A DNA stretch of 64,000 bases from Rattus norvegicus (GCF_036323735.1 NC_086036.1:23115564-23179563), one strand, 5' to 3'. Numbered from the stretch's first letter, positions 35,741 through 47,296 are shown. Notes: generated from the sequence alone by a model not told the origin. Translations and numbers: made by a program.

Positions 35741-36393
35741 AAACTGTTTTTCTAACTGAAAGTGTAATGTAACTGCTAAAAAGCAGAGTGTAGAACTACA
35801 CAGTGGGTCACATTTCAGTACCTGAGAAAAGAAGGGCTGTCTTAATTGGATGATTGAGTATCTCCCATGTCCCATCCAGTTGACAGCTCATTACTTCATT
35901 GTTTTGTGTCACATGAAGCTTCCTAGGTCAACTGAAGAACACTTTTCATTTGCTTGATTCTGTTTGGCTCGACTGACAGTCTTTAGAGCCTTCTGTATAA
36001 TTATTTGGAAAGAGACCACCACGACCTAGCAGTCACTGAGTTAGATGTGTTCTTTTATCAAAAAGCAACAGCAGAAAAGGGTGAAGGAAATTCAGTGTTC
36101 GTGATACCTTTGTTTTTCTAGACACATCTGGAGCAGAATTTAGGATCTCTGAGTCACTGTCTCCTTATATAAAGAGCCTTTCGCACTCAAACTGAACCTG
36201 TGGATCATCACCGGCTACACTCATCCCTCATCCTACAGAACATCTTTATGCAGAGACAATCCGACCTCTTTACCTCAGCCTAAACTAAAACAGTTACAGT
36301 ACCTCTTATCTTAGTAAACCTCTTGATAACTGAACTGAGCTTGAAATGGAGGTGGAAACTAAGGGAAAGAGGAATATATGTTTCTAAGTTATG
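35741..36393. other. Rit2 intron, unassigned
   Basis: No supported gene or repeat. Confidence 0.45.
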
Positions 36394-36541
36394 TCTAATG
36401 GTCTACAACTGTTACCCAGCACTCCGAAGGCCTGATCAGAAAGATCATGAGTATGGGGCTAGCCTGGACTACAGAGCTGGGATATAAGTTGAGCTTCATA
36501 ATTGTATATGGGTGACCTGTCTCATAAAAAAAAATAAAACT
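36394..36541 (+). mobile_element. Diverged B1-like SINE
   Basis: GGTCTACAACTGTTACCCAG, ATGGGGCTAGCCTGGACTAC and CCTGTCTCATAAAAAAAAAT follow the B1 order (start, middle, A-rich tail) but with many changes. Confidence 0.6.
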
Positions 36542-38815
36542 AAACTGTAAATCCTGTTCTGATCCATTCTGGCAACAACAAAGAAGCCCTTCCCACCTTC
36601 CACCCAGGCTGTGGAACACTAACTGCCCCCAGTTCTATACAGGACAACTCGTTATTTTATTTTGTGTCAGGCTTCAGAGGCCAAGAGAAAGTCACCTTAA
36701 TTTATTTTGTTTTGTTTTATTGACAGCTTTTAGAACTCACTGTACAACTATTAGAATAGAAACCCCCATAAGGTAAGAACCATAAAAGGTAAGAACACCC
36801 CAAAGGTGTTTGAGGACTATTAATGTACCCTTGAAAAATCAGAAATAATTTGTAGGCTGCCAAGATGCCTCATACAGAAGGTGGAAAAGAAAATGAGCAG
36901 GGAGACTCAGATGAGTATTTGACAGCCATGAAGGAGAGACGCAGAAAGCTGTATGTCTCTGCCACAGAAGGAGGGACATGTGGGCTAATAAATCTTGTGT
37001 GGCTGAAGCAAGCTCTATGTCACCAAAGCAAAATTATGGCCCTCTCTCCAAACTTCAGATGGCCCATAGCTTAGTTTTCTGTGTGTTTTTAAATAAATGA
37101 TTACTAACAGTAATGTGGCATGTCTAATCGTGTACTATTTGGAAGTAGCAAGAACTAAAAAATAGATATAAACCAAGTTCACTCGATATTTGAATAAAAA
37201 TATCACAAGCCACCTTTAGCTTTTTAATGTGCATATATATTTCTGCGTGCCATAATTCATTTAATAGAAGCGTGCATGGAGCAGATACAACTTTAAAACA
37301 TGCATACTGAGCTATAATTATTTTTAGCTAATAGTTCCTATTGGCACTTTAATAAAATTCTTATATTATTTAAAACTCAGAATATGTCCAAATTTCCTCC
37401 AAATACCCTTCATATCTTATTTGCTTAGCCAGGATGCTCGTGTAACTAATCAAACTTGCTACACGGTTTGTTCCTTGCTTGGTTTTTGATCTTACAGCAC
37501 TGGTATGCCTTGAATTATTTATCAATCTTAGTCTTGTTGTCATTGTTGCTAACTTTAAAATGTATCTTGCTTTATACATACTTACTAAGAATCTTTTAGT
37601 CTTCCAATATCTTTCATTGTTAAAACAGAAGTCCTGTCTCCTTTATCTCTTAATCGGCACTTACAGCAATCCACAACTCCTACTAGAAGAATCTCTTTGA
37701 TGTATACATATATACATAAGGTTTTATTATTATTTTTCTGTTTCTGTTAATGACTTGGTATTTGAGAGAAAATGTTAAGGTTATTTCACTTTTACATGGA
37801 TTAACAATTATTTTATATTTTAATTCTAACTTATACTGTTTTCCATACTGAGAATTAATTAGTACAATGCTCACTTAACTAAATATAGATATATTAAATA
37901 TATAAAATTAACCTTGATAAATAACTTATGAATAAAAAAATTGATCTCTAATTATCATGGTGAAATGAGTATGTAAAATACATATTCTTTGTTTTTCATT
38001 GAGGCAAAATTTTAACCTAAGTTTGTATACCAATTCTTCATACAAATTGGATTGTAAGAAAAGTTTTTAAACTGGCTAACAATATCAGAGGTTGATATCT
38101 AAAAACAATTGTACAGTAGCAAATATAAATAAATAAATTTTAGTAAACTTAAAAAAAATCATGGAGGCTTGCTTTCCATGACATTCTGTGAGTGGAAGTT
38201 AGAGTGGAGAAAAATATGTTGTCAATTGACATATCAATAGGTGAATTCCTTAACAGAAATTAATTCCTTTGTGAATGGTGATGTTTAATTAGTTCAGAAT
38301 AAAAGACATATAAAGGTGGTCTTGAACATACAAAAACATGTGTGTCATATTTTTTTGAAAGACAGACTTTTAATAAAAAATTTAATTGAATTTTGTCTTA
38401 AGAGACACACTTTAAAATGAAGTTACTATGGACTTTGTTTAAATATATGACTTGTCTTTCAAGTTAGATAGACGTGGGTATTACTTTCAGGATAATTTAA
38501 TCACACAGAACTAGTTACAGTTCATTCAAAGTCGCTTCTGCTTTGCCAACAGTTCCATCCTGGCTCCCCTGTGTCTGAGAACCCTGTCAACCTCAGCAAA
38601 GGAGCCAAAATGCACTTCACTGGGAGAAAGGAAAGAGACAGAGAAAAAATGACTTTTTGAAGGTGACTGAATTTTGTACGAATTTAAAACCCATTTCCTC
38701 CCTGCCTTTTGTGAATAAGAAGATATTTGCAAATTTCTGCAATTCTGTGTTCCATTTTTTGACATGTTGACATGGGATGCAGTTCACCAGGAACAAACCA
38801 TGGCTGAGGACAGTT
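36542..38815. other. Rit2 intron, AT-rich, unassigned
   Basis: No supported gene or repeat. The segment 37,100-38,500 is strongly AT-rich with many TAAT and AATTA motifs. Confidence 0.5.
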
Positions 38816-38830
38816 AAGAAGAGAGGAAGT
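38816..38830 (+). repeat. 5' target-site copy of the full-length L1 (copy 1 of 3)
   Basis: AAGAAGAGAGGAAGT. The same 15 bp recur at 45,463-45,477 and 45,581-45,595. The preceding TT makes the nick site TT/AAGAAG, compatible with L1 endonuclease preference for TTTT/AA on the other strand. Confidence 0.95.
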
Positions 38831-39795
38831 CGCTTCCTGGTTGCTGCCGCTGCAGAGAGCCCGTGGGCAGCACCCCACGAGCGAACCTGAGCCTCGGGAC
38901 CACAGGTAAGACCAAATTTTCTGCTGCAAGAAAGCTGCCTGGTGAGCTTGGGACACACGGAAGCAGAATTTCTCTAGGACCGGGCACGTTCTGTGTTTAC
39001 CGGAAGTCCCACACCCACGGATCCCGGCCCGCAGCAGCTCTCTGCTCCCAGACCCGGTGAGAGAGAGACCCAACCGCCTGGTCAGGTGGGCACTCCTGAG
39101 GCTGCAGAGCGGAAGAGACCACCAACTCTGCTCACCCCTGCCCACATCCCTGGCCCAAGAGGAAACTGTATAGGGCCTCTGGGCTCCCGTGGGGGAGGGC
39201 CCAGGAGCGGCAGGACCCCTGCCAGAGACACCACCGGAACCTGAAGGAAACAGACCAGATAAACAGTTCTCTGCACCCAAATCCCGTGGGAGGGAGAGCT
39301 AAACCCTCAGGGAGGCAGACACGCCTGGGAAACCAGAAGAGACTGCACTCTGCATACACATCTCGGACACCAGAGGAAAACACCAAAGGCCATCTGGAAC
39401 CCTGGTGCACTGAAGCTCCTGGAAGGGGCGGCGCATATCTTCCTGGTTGCTGCCGCTGCAGAGAGCCCGTGGGCAGCACCACACGAGCGAACTTGAGCCT
39501 CAGGACCACAGGTAAGACCAACCTTTCTGCTGCAAGAAAGCTGCCTGGTGACTCAAGACACAGGCCCACAGGAACAGCTGAAGACCTGTAGAGAGGAAAA
39601 ACTACACGCCCGAAAGCAGAACACTCTGTCCCCATAACTGACTGAAAGAGAGGAAAACAGGTCTACAGCACTCCTGACACACAGGCTTATAGGACAGTCT
39701 AGCCACTGTCAGAAATAGCAGAACAAAGTAACACTAGAGATAATCTGATGGCGAGAGGCAAGCGCAGGAACCCAAGCAACAGAAACCAAGACTAA
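38831..39795 (+). promoter_or_regulatory. L1 5' UTR with 606 bp repeated segment
   Basis: This GC- and CpG-richer region should contain the L1 internal RNA polymerase II promoter (family knowledge). CTTCCTGGTTGCTGCCGCTG starts at 38,833 and again at 39,439, and about 110 bp are nearly identical in both places. So the region holds one complete ~606 bp unit and part of a second. Open frames on both strands here (up to 198 codons) have no known product. Confidence 0.85.
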
Positions 39796-40845
39796 ATGGC
39801 ATCAGCGGAGACCAATTCTCCCACCAAAACAAACATGGAATACCCAAACACACCAGAAAAGCAAGATCTAGTTTCAAAATCATATTTGATCATGATGCTG
39901 GAGGACTTCAAGAAAGACATGAAGAACTCCCTTAGGGAAACACAGGAAAACATTAATAAACAAGTAGAAGCCTACAGAGAGGAATCGCAAAAATCCCTGA
40001 AAGAATCGCAAAAATCCCTGAAAGAATTCCAGGAAAACACAATCAAACAGTTGAAGGAATTAAAAATGGAAATAGAAGCAATGAAGAAAGAACACATGGA
40101 AACAACCCTGGATATAGAAAACCAAAAGAAGAGACAAGGAGCTGTAGATACAAGCTTCACCAACAGAATACAAGAGATGGAAGAGAGAATCTCAGGAGCA
40201 GAAGATTCCATAGAAATCATTGACTCAACTGTCAAAGATAATATAAAGCGGAAAAAGCTACTGGTCCAAAACATACAGGAAATCCAGGACTCAATGAGAA
40301 GATCAAACCTAAGGATAATAGGTATAGAAGAGAGTGAAGACTCCCAGCTCAAAGGACCAGTAAATATCTTCAACAAAATCATAGAAGAAAACTTCCCTAA
40401 CCTAAAAAAAGATATACCCATAGACATACAAGAAGCCTACAGAACTCCAAATAGAATGGACCAGAAAAGAAACACCTCCCATCACATAATTGTCAAAACA
40501 CCAAACGCACAAAATAAAGAAAGAATATTAAAAGCAGTAAGGGAAAAAGGTCAAGTAACATATAAAGGAAGACCTATCAGAATCACACCAGACTTCTCGC
40601 CAGAAACTATGAAGGCCAGAAGATCCTGGACTGATGTCATACAGACCCTAAGAGAACACAAATGCCAGCCCAGGTTACTGTATCCAGCAAAACTCTCAAT
40701 TAACATTGATGGAGAAACCAAGATATTCCATGACAAAACCAAATTTACACAATATCTTTCTACAAATCCAGCACTACAAAGGATAATAAATGGTAAAGCC
40801 CAACATAAGGAGGCAAGCTATACCCTAGAAGAAGCAAGAAACTAA
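39796..40845 (+). CDS. L1 ORF1p (RNA-binding protein), intact
   Basis: The 349-residue frame matches the usual length of rodent ORF1p, a trimeric RNA-binding nucleic-acid chaperone that packages L1 RNA in cytoplasmic particles. Residues ~35-150 form a charged coiled coil rich in Lys, Glu and Gln. A short length-variable stretch holds ESQKSLK twice in tandem (39,982-40,023). The RRM-like part (about 160-260) includes RRSNLRIIGIEESED, and the C-terminal part includes ARRSWTDVIQTLREHKCQPR. The ATG at 39,796 is the first in frame and lies after the 5' UTR. It ends with TAA and is followed by a 59 bp spacer to ORF2. No stops or shifts are present. Confidence 0.95.
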   Translation: MASAETNSPTKTNMEYPNTPEKQDLVSKSYLIMMLEDFKKDMKNSLRETQENINKQVEAYREESQKSLKESQKSLKEFQENTIKQLKELKMEIEAMKKEHMETTLDIENQKKRQGAVDTSFTNRIQEMEERISGAEDSIEIIDSTVKDNIKRKKLLVQNIQEIQDSMRRSNLRIIGIEESEDSQLKGPVNIFNKIIEENFPNLKKDIPIDIQEAYRTPNRMDQKRNTSHHIIVKTPNAQNKERILKAVREKGQVTYKGRPIRITPDFSPETMKARRSWTDVIQTLREHKCQPRLLYPAKLSINIDGETKIFHDKTKFTQYLSTNPALQRIINGKAQHKEASYTLEEARN

Positions 40846-40904
40846 TCGTCTTGGCAACAAAACAAAGAGAATGAAAGCACACAAACATAACCTCACATCC
40901 AAAT

Positions 40905-42746
40905 ATGAATATAAAGGGAAGCAATAATCACTATTCCTTAATATCTCTCAATATCAATGGCCTCAACTCCCCAATAAAAAGACATAGATTAACAAACTGG
41001 ATACGCAACGAGGACCCTGCATTCTGCTGCCTACAGGAAACACACCTCAGAGACAAAGACAGACACTACCTCAGAGTGAAAGGCTGGAAAACAACTTTCC
41101 AAGCAAATGGTCAGAAGAAGCAAGCTGGAGTAGCCATTCTAATATCAAATAAAATCAATTTCCAACTAAAAGTCATCAAAAAAGATAAGGAAGGACACTT
41201 CATATTCATCAAAGGAAAAATCCACCAAGATGAACTCTCAATCCTAAATATCTATGCCCCAAATACAAGGGCACCTACATACGTAAAAGAAACCTTACTA
41301 AAGCTCAAAACACACATTGCACCTCACACAATAATAGTGGGAGATTTCAACACCCCACTCTCATCAATGGACAGATCATGGAAACAGAAATTAAACAGTG
41401 ATGTCGACAGACTAAGAGAAGTCATGAGCCAAATGGACTTAACGGATATTTATAGAACATTCTATCCTAAAGCAAAAGGATATACCTTCTTCTCAGCTCC
41501 TCATGGTACTTTCTCCAAAATTGACCATATAATTGGTCAAAAAACGGGCCTCAACAGGTACAGAAAGATAGAAATAATCCCATGCGTGCTATCGGACCAC
41601 CACGGCCTAAAATTGGTCTTCAAAAACAATAAGGGAAGAATGCCCACATATACGTGGAAATTGAACAATGCTCTACTCAATGATAACCTGGTCAAGGAAG
41701 AAATAAAGAAAGAAATTAAAAACTTTTTAGAATTTAATGAAAATGAAGATACAACATACCCAAACTTATGGGACACAATGAAAGCTGTGCTAAGAGGAAA
41801 ACTCATAGCGCTGAGTGCCTGCAGAAAGAAACTGGAAAGAGCATATGTCAGCAGCTTGACAGCACACCTAAAAGCTCTAGAACAAAAAGAAGCAAATACA
41901 CCCAGGAGGAGTAGAAGGCAGGAAATAATCAAACTCAGAGCTGAAATCAACCAAGAAGAAACAAAAAGGACCATAGAAAGAATCAACAGAACCAAAAGTT
42001 GGTTCTTTGAGAAAATCAACAAGATAGATAAACCCTTAGCCAGACTAACGAGAGGACACAAAGAGTGCGTCCAAATTAACAAAATCAGAAATGAAAAGGG
42101 AGACATAACTACAGATTCAGAGGAAATTCAAAAAATCATCAGATCTTACTATAAAAACCTATATTCAACAAAATTTGAAAATCTTCAGGAAATGGACAAT
42201 TTCCTAGACAGATACCAGGTATCGAAGTTAAATCAGGAACAGATAAACAAGTTAAACAACCCCATAACTCCTAAGGAAATAGAAGCAGTCATTAAAGGTC
42301 TCCCAACCAAAAAGAGCCCAGGTCCAGACGGGTTTAGTGCAGAATTCTATCAAACCTTCATAGAAGACCTCATACCAATATTATCCAAATTATTCCACAA
42401 AATTGAAACAGATGGAGCACTACCGAATTCCTTCTACGAAGCCACAATTACTCTTATACCTAAACCACACAAAGACACAACAAAGAAAGAGAACTTCAGA
42501 CCAATTTCCCTTATGAATATCGACGCAAAAATACTCAATAAAATTATGGCAAACCGAATTCAAGAGCACATCAAAACAATCATCCACCATGATCAAGTAG
42601 GCTTCATCCCAGGCATGCAGGGATGGTTTAATATACGGAAAACCATCAACGTGATCCATTATATAAACAAACTGAAAGAACAGAACCACATGATCATTTC
42701 ATTAGATGCTGGGAAAGCATTTGAAAAATTCAACACCCCTTCATGA
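40905..42746 (+). pseudogene. L1 ORF2p, N-terminal part (endonuclease and start of RT)
   Basis: The frame has 613 residues. The AP-endonuclease-like domain that nicks target DNA is complete by motif: LNINGLNS, QETHL, NIYAPN, VGDFNTPLS, SKIDHIIG and LSDHHGL carry the conserved Asn, Glu, Tyr, Asp, Asp and His residues. The reverse transcriptase begins about residue 460 (PGPDGFSAEFYQ, LIPKPHKD, FRPISLMNIDAKILNKI). It ends at SLDAGKAFEKFNTPS and a TGA at 42,744-42,746. A one-base deletion around 42,721-42,730, inside RT motif A just after the catalytic Asp, puts the rest out of frame. The Gly in DAGKAF is also unusual, as L1 normally has Glu there. The start ATG follows ORF1 by 59 bp. Confidence 0.95.
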
Positions 42747-44731
42747 TAAAAGTCCTGGAAAGAATAGGAATCCAAGGCCCATACCTAAACATAGTAAAAG
42801 CCATATACAGCAAACCAGTTGCTAACATTAAACTAAATGGAGAGAAACTTGAAGCAATCCCACTAAAATCAGGGACTAGACAAGGCTGCCCACTCTCTCC
42901 CTACTTATTCAATATAGTTCTTGAAGTTCTAGCCAGAGCAATCAGACAACAAAAGGAGATCAAGGGGATACAGATCGGAAAAGAAGAGGTCAAAATATCA
43001 CTATTTGCAGATGACATGATAGTATATTTAAGTGATCCCAGAAGTTCCACCAGAGAACTACTAAAGCTGATAAACAACTTCAGCAAAGTGGCTGGGTATA
43101 AAATTAACTCAAATAAATCAGTTGCCTTCCTCTATACAAAAGAGAAACAAGCCGAGAAAGAAATTAGGGAAACGACACCCTTCATAATAGACCCAAATAA
43201 TATAAAGTACCTCGGTGTGACTTTAACCAAGCAAGTAAAAGATCTGTACAATAAGAACTTCAAGACACTGAGGAAAGAAATTGAAGAAGACCTCAGAAGA
43301 TGGAAAGATCTCCCATGCTCATGGATTGGCAGGATTAATATAGTAAAAATGGCCATTTTACCAAAAGCAATCTACAGATTCAATGCAATCCCCATCAAAA
43401 TACCAATCCAATTCTTCAAAGAGTTAGACAGAACAATTTGCAAATTCATCTGGAATAACAAAAAACCCAGGATAGCTAAAGCTATCCTCAACAATAAAAG
43501 GACTTTAGGGGGAATCACTATCCCTGAACTCAAGCAGTATTACAGAGCAATAGTGATAAAAACTGCATGGTATTGGTACAGAGACAGACAGATAGACCAA
43601 TGGAATAGAATTGAAGACCCAGAAATGAACCCACACACCTATGGTCACTTGATTTTTGACAAAGGAGCAAAAACCATCCAATGGAAAAAAGATAGCATTT
43701 TCAGCAAATGGTGCTGGTTCAACTGGAGGTCAACATGTAGAAGAATGCAGATCGATCCATGCTTATCACCCTGTACAAAGCTTAAGTCCAAGTGGATCAA
43801 GGACCTCCACATCAAACCAGACACACTCAAACTAATAGAAGAAAAACTAGGGAAGCATCTGGAACACATAGGCACTGGAAAAAATTTCCTGAACAAAACA
43901 CCAATGGCTTATGCTCTAAGATCAAGAATCGACAAATGGGATCTCATAAAACTGCAAAGCTTCTGTAAGGCAAAGGACACTGTGGTTAGGACAAAACGAC
44001 AACCAACAGATTGGGAAAAGATCTTTACCAATCCTACAACAGATAGAGGCCTTATATCCAAAATATACAAAGAACTCAAGAAGTTAGACCGCAGGGAAAC
44101 AAATAACCCTATTAAAAAATGGGGTTCAGAGCTAAACAAAGAATTCACAGCTGAGGAATGCCGAATGGCTGAGAAACACCTAAAGAAATGTTCAACATCT
44201 TTAGTCATAAGGGAAATGCAAATCAAAACAACCCTGAGATTTCACCTCACACCAGTGAGAATGGCTAAGATCAAAAACTCAGGTGACAGCAGATGCTGGC
44301 GAGGATGTGGAGAAAGAGGAACACTCCTCCATTGTTGGTGGGATTGCAGACTGGTAAAACCATTCTGGAAATCAGTCTGGAGGTTCCTCAGAAAATTGGA
44401 CATTGAACTGCCTGAGGATCCAGCTATACCTCTCTTGGGCATATACCCAAAAGATGCCTCAACATATAAAAGAGACACGTGCTCCACTATGTTCATCGCA
44501 GCCTTATTTATAATAGCCAGAAGCTGGAAAGAACCCAGATGCCCTTCAACAGAGGAACGGATACAGAAAATGTGGTACATCTACACAATGGAATATTACT
44601 CAGCTATCAAAAACAACGAGTTTATGAAATTCGTAGGCAAATGGTTGGAACTGGAAAATATCATCCTGAGTGAGCTAACCCAATCACAGAAAGACATACA
44701 TGGTATGCACTCATTGATAAGTGGCTATTAG
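42743..44731 (+). pseudogene. L1 ORF2p, C-terminal part (RT and cysteine-rich domain)
   Basis: This second frame (662 codons) continues ORF2p. RT motifs RQGCPLSPYLFN and FADDMIVYL (Phe-Ala-Asp-Asp at 43,004-43,015) are intact. The C-terminal cysteine knuckle CWRGCGERGTLLHCWWDC lies near 44,294-44,347, and the frame ends with TAG at 44,729-44,731. The apparent ATG at 42,743 is only the codon after the frameshift, not a natural start. Both halves together would be about 1,275 residues, the family's normal size. Confidence 0.95.
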
Positions 44732-45440
44732 CCCAAATGCTTGAGTTACCCTAGATCCCTAGAACAAACGAAACTCAAGACGGATGATCAAAATGTGAAT
44801 GCTTCACTCCTTCTTTAAATGAGGAAAAAGAATACCCTTGGCAGGGAAGGGAGAGGCAAAGATTAAAACAGAGACTGAAGGAACACCCATTCAGAGCCTG
44901 CCCCACATGTGGCCCATACATATACAGCCACCCAATTAAACAAGATGGATGAAGCAAAGAAGTGCAGACCGACAGGAGCCAGATGTAGATCGCTCCTGAG
45001 AGACACAGCCAGAATACAGCAAATACAGAGGCGAATGCCAGCAGCAAACCACTGAACTGAGAATAGGTCCCCTGTTGAAGGAATCAGAGAAAGAACTGGA
45101 AGAGCTTGAAGGGGCTCGAGACCCCAAAAGTGCAACAATGCCAAGCAACCTGAGCTTCCAGGGACTAAGCCACTACCTAAAGACTATACATGGACTGACC
45201 CTGGACTCTGACCCCATAGGTAGCAATGAATATCCTAGTAAGAGCACCAGTGGAAGGGGAAGCCCTGGGTCCTGCTAAGACTGAACCCCCAGTGAACTAG
45301 TCTATGGGGGGAGGGCGGCAATGGGGGGAGGGTTGGGAGGGGAACACCCATAAGGAAGGGGAGGGGGGAGGGGGATGTTTGCCCGGAAACCAGGAAAGGG
45401 AATAACACTCGAAATGTATATAAGAAATACTCAAGTTAAT
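44732..45440 (+). other. L1 3' UTR with G-rich tract
   Basis: About 710 bp of non-coding 3' UTR. A G-rich polypurine section at 45,300-45,380 has multiple runs of three or more G and could form quadruplexes. AATAAA at 45,438-45,443 overlaps the poly(A) start. Minus-strand frames here are shadows. Confidence 0.9.
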
Positions 45441-45462
45441 AAAAAAAAAAAAAAAAAAAAAA

Positions 45463-45477
45463 AAGAAGAGAGGAAGT
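45463..45477 (+). repeat. Shared target-site copy between L1 and ID (copy 2 of 3)
   Basis: AAGAAGAGAGGAAGT serves as the 3' duplication of the L1 and the 5' duplication of the following ID SINE. Confidence 0.95.
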
Positions 45478-45478
45478 C

Positions 45479-45580
45479 GGGGTTGGGGATTTAGCTCAGC
45501 AGTAGAGTGCTTGCCTACAGAGCACAAGGCCCTGGGTTCAGTCCCCAGCTCCGAGGGGGGGGGGGGAGAAAAAAAAAAAG
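45479..45580 (+). mobile_element. ID SINE directly downstream of the L1
   Basis: GGGGTTGGGGATTTAGCTCA starts the tRNA-derived (BC1-related) SINE, with an A box TTAGCTCAGCAG and B box GGTTCAGTCC. It ends CCAGCTCCGAGGGGGG followed by a G run and an A/G tail. The bases AGTGCTTGCCTACAGAGCAC differ slightly from the usual ID hairpin. An extra C at 45,478 separates it from the target copy. Confidence 0.95.
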
Positions 45581-45595
45581 AAGAAGAGAGGAAGT
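45581..45595 (+). repeat. 3' target-site copy of the ID SINE (copy 3 of 3)
   Basis: AAGAAGAGAGGAAGT directly follows the SINE tail and precedes unique sequence GTTTGAAAGC. Confidence 0.95.
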
Positions 45596-46627
45596 GTTTG
45601 AAAGCTTGAAGCGTTGCTATTTCCCTGGACAGATTTTCTTTTAGATCATAGCTGAATTCTATTCTGCTTTCTTTGGCCCTACTGTGGTGTTTATACTTTC
45701 ATATGTTTCTGGATTGTCTGAATCCATCCTTTTTCCTTATAAAAATTAAAATAGGTCTTGGACCTGAACGTAGAGGATGGTGTCAGAGTGTGTCAAGCCC
45801 CTGAGGTCTGCAACAGGGCAACTCAGTAAAGAGTCGAGTATCAGCTACCTGTTATGCTTGTGCAACAGACGTGAACAAGAGGAAACGCCTCCATATAGTT
45901 AATAGTCTAATTAGATAAGTGTGGCGGGGGTGTCAAGAATCAGACAAGAGGGAAAGAAAAAAGTGTAAATATCACGATATATTAGTCTTAAAAGACCCAA
46001 AAGAACAGGCTGTGGACTCCTGTGCTTCTGAATAAGCATCTTATTCTGTAGCTGACATCAGCCTACAGTTTTTGTGCTCAGAAGTTTTGGAGTTTTTGTA
46101 TTCAGAATGGTAGCTTCATAACAGAAGAATGCCAGATTCTGTAAGTTAACTTTTGAGTTCTGCCTTTCCTAAAAGTTCATTTCCCTCTTCTACTCTTCCT
46201 TCTGTTTCTGAGAATAAAATATTCCTTAAGTTGCCTAAGTCCTTTGCTATGAGCCATTGTCTGACCATCCCATCCCTATATGAGCAGTCAGACAGCTGAT
46301 AAAATTTTTTCTCCTTATAGTGGGTCTATCCTAGAGACCTGCTATATAGCAGTATATAGCAATTGGTAGGTTCTGTGTTGGGAAGAAGCTCCTTAAGGCA
46401 GAAAGTGAAGGATTCAAAATAGCTTGAGAAAGTCACTGAAATGAACAAGATTCACTAGGTCCCTCTCTCCCAGAAGTGAACGGTAAGGACTGCCAAAGTC
46501 ACTCTCAAAGAAGTCAAGCTACCTGAAAGAAGCAGACGCTGGTAGAGCAGCCTAGAAGAGAATTAGGCCAACTGAGGCACCTGGAAAGGAGACCTCCAAC
46601 CTGTTGTGCTGCCTGCAGGTTTCCTGC
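45596..46627. other. Rit2 intron, unassigned
   Basis: No supported gene. The region 46,400-46,620 looks like a degraded retroelement but could not be assigned. Confidence 0.45.
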
Positions 46628-46893
46628 TTTTTTTTTTTTCAACCATGCTGAGATGGGCTTTATTGATACAGCTGTCTTAAAGATATTTCTGCTCTTGTGA
46701 GTGGTGCCTCACACATATTCATGTAAGTTACTCCAATAAACCTCGGGCTGTGTTCAGAGGCCAGAAGAGGAGCTTGGGTAACCTGGAACTAGCATCACAT
46801 GTGATTGCCTGATGTGGGTGCTAGAAACCACTGAACTGAGGTCCTCTGAGAGAGCAACGCGTTTTCTTAACCGCTGAGCCATTACTCTGGCCC
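46628..46893 (-). mobile_element. B2/B3-type SINE, minus orientation
   Basis: A T run at 46,628-46,639 is the reversed tail. At the other end, GTTTTCTTAACCGCTGAGCC and ATTACTCTGGCCC are the reversed tRNA-related head of rodent B2-family SINEs. The middle (TGATGTGGGTGCTAGAAACC) also matches. The copy is old. Confidence 0.7.
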
Positions 46894-47296
46894 TTGCATC
46901 ACAGTGTCCCAGATAATTTCTTAAAGAAATAAGATTTTTAAAAGTTCAAAAAGAGCTAAGTCTTCCTCATCTTTCATTCCTAAGAGGTTACTCAAAATAT
47001 GGTGTGTCACAATGTGTTTGATATTAAGTTTCTTACCTTAAAGATGACTGTGGTAGCATTTTGGTTTATTTCAGTATTTTCTTATTAGCAAGCACGATTT
47101 TGAGCACCGCACTTATGTTAATTTAGTTATGGTCAACCTCATCCTATAACACACTCATTTTCTGCATCTTCTTTTCACCCAAGGAAAGTTATGGTTTCTC
47201 GTTAGTCTTATTTAATTTTAAGTTTATCTTACTCAGTTCTGCCCCACAATGATTCAATGGTTCTAACACAAATTTATTCAACAAAACTGTCATTGA

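Larger units (their letters stand above)
38831..45462 (+). mobile_element. Full-length rat L1, ORF1 intact, ORF2 frameshifted
   Basis: Order: 5' UTR (38,831-39,795), ORF1 (39,796-40,845), spacer (40,846-40,904), ORF2 in two frames (40,905-44,731), 3' UTR and poly(A) (45,440-45,462). All expected domains are visible and the copy is bracketed by perfect 15 bp duplications, so it is young. It lies antisense to Rit2. A single frameshift in the reverse transcriptase region prevents full-length ORF2 protein. Confidence 0.97.

Noticed and set aside
38684..39635. Minus-strand frames of 167-198 codons across the L1 5' UTR
   Set aside because: Antisense of a GC-rich UTR; no known product, and other frames overlap equally. 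An antisense L1 transcript is possible but not supported.
45479..45556. tRNA gene call
   Set aside because: The A and B boxes belong to a tRNA-derived ID SINE with flanking target duplications; no tRNA cloverleaf is complete.
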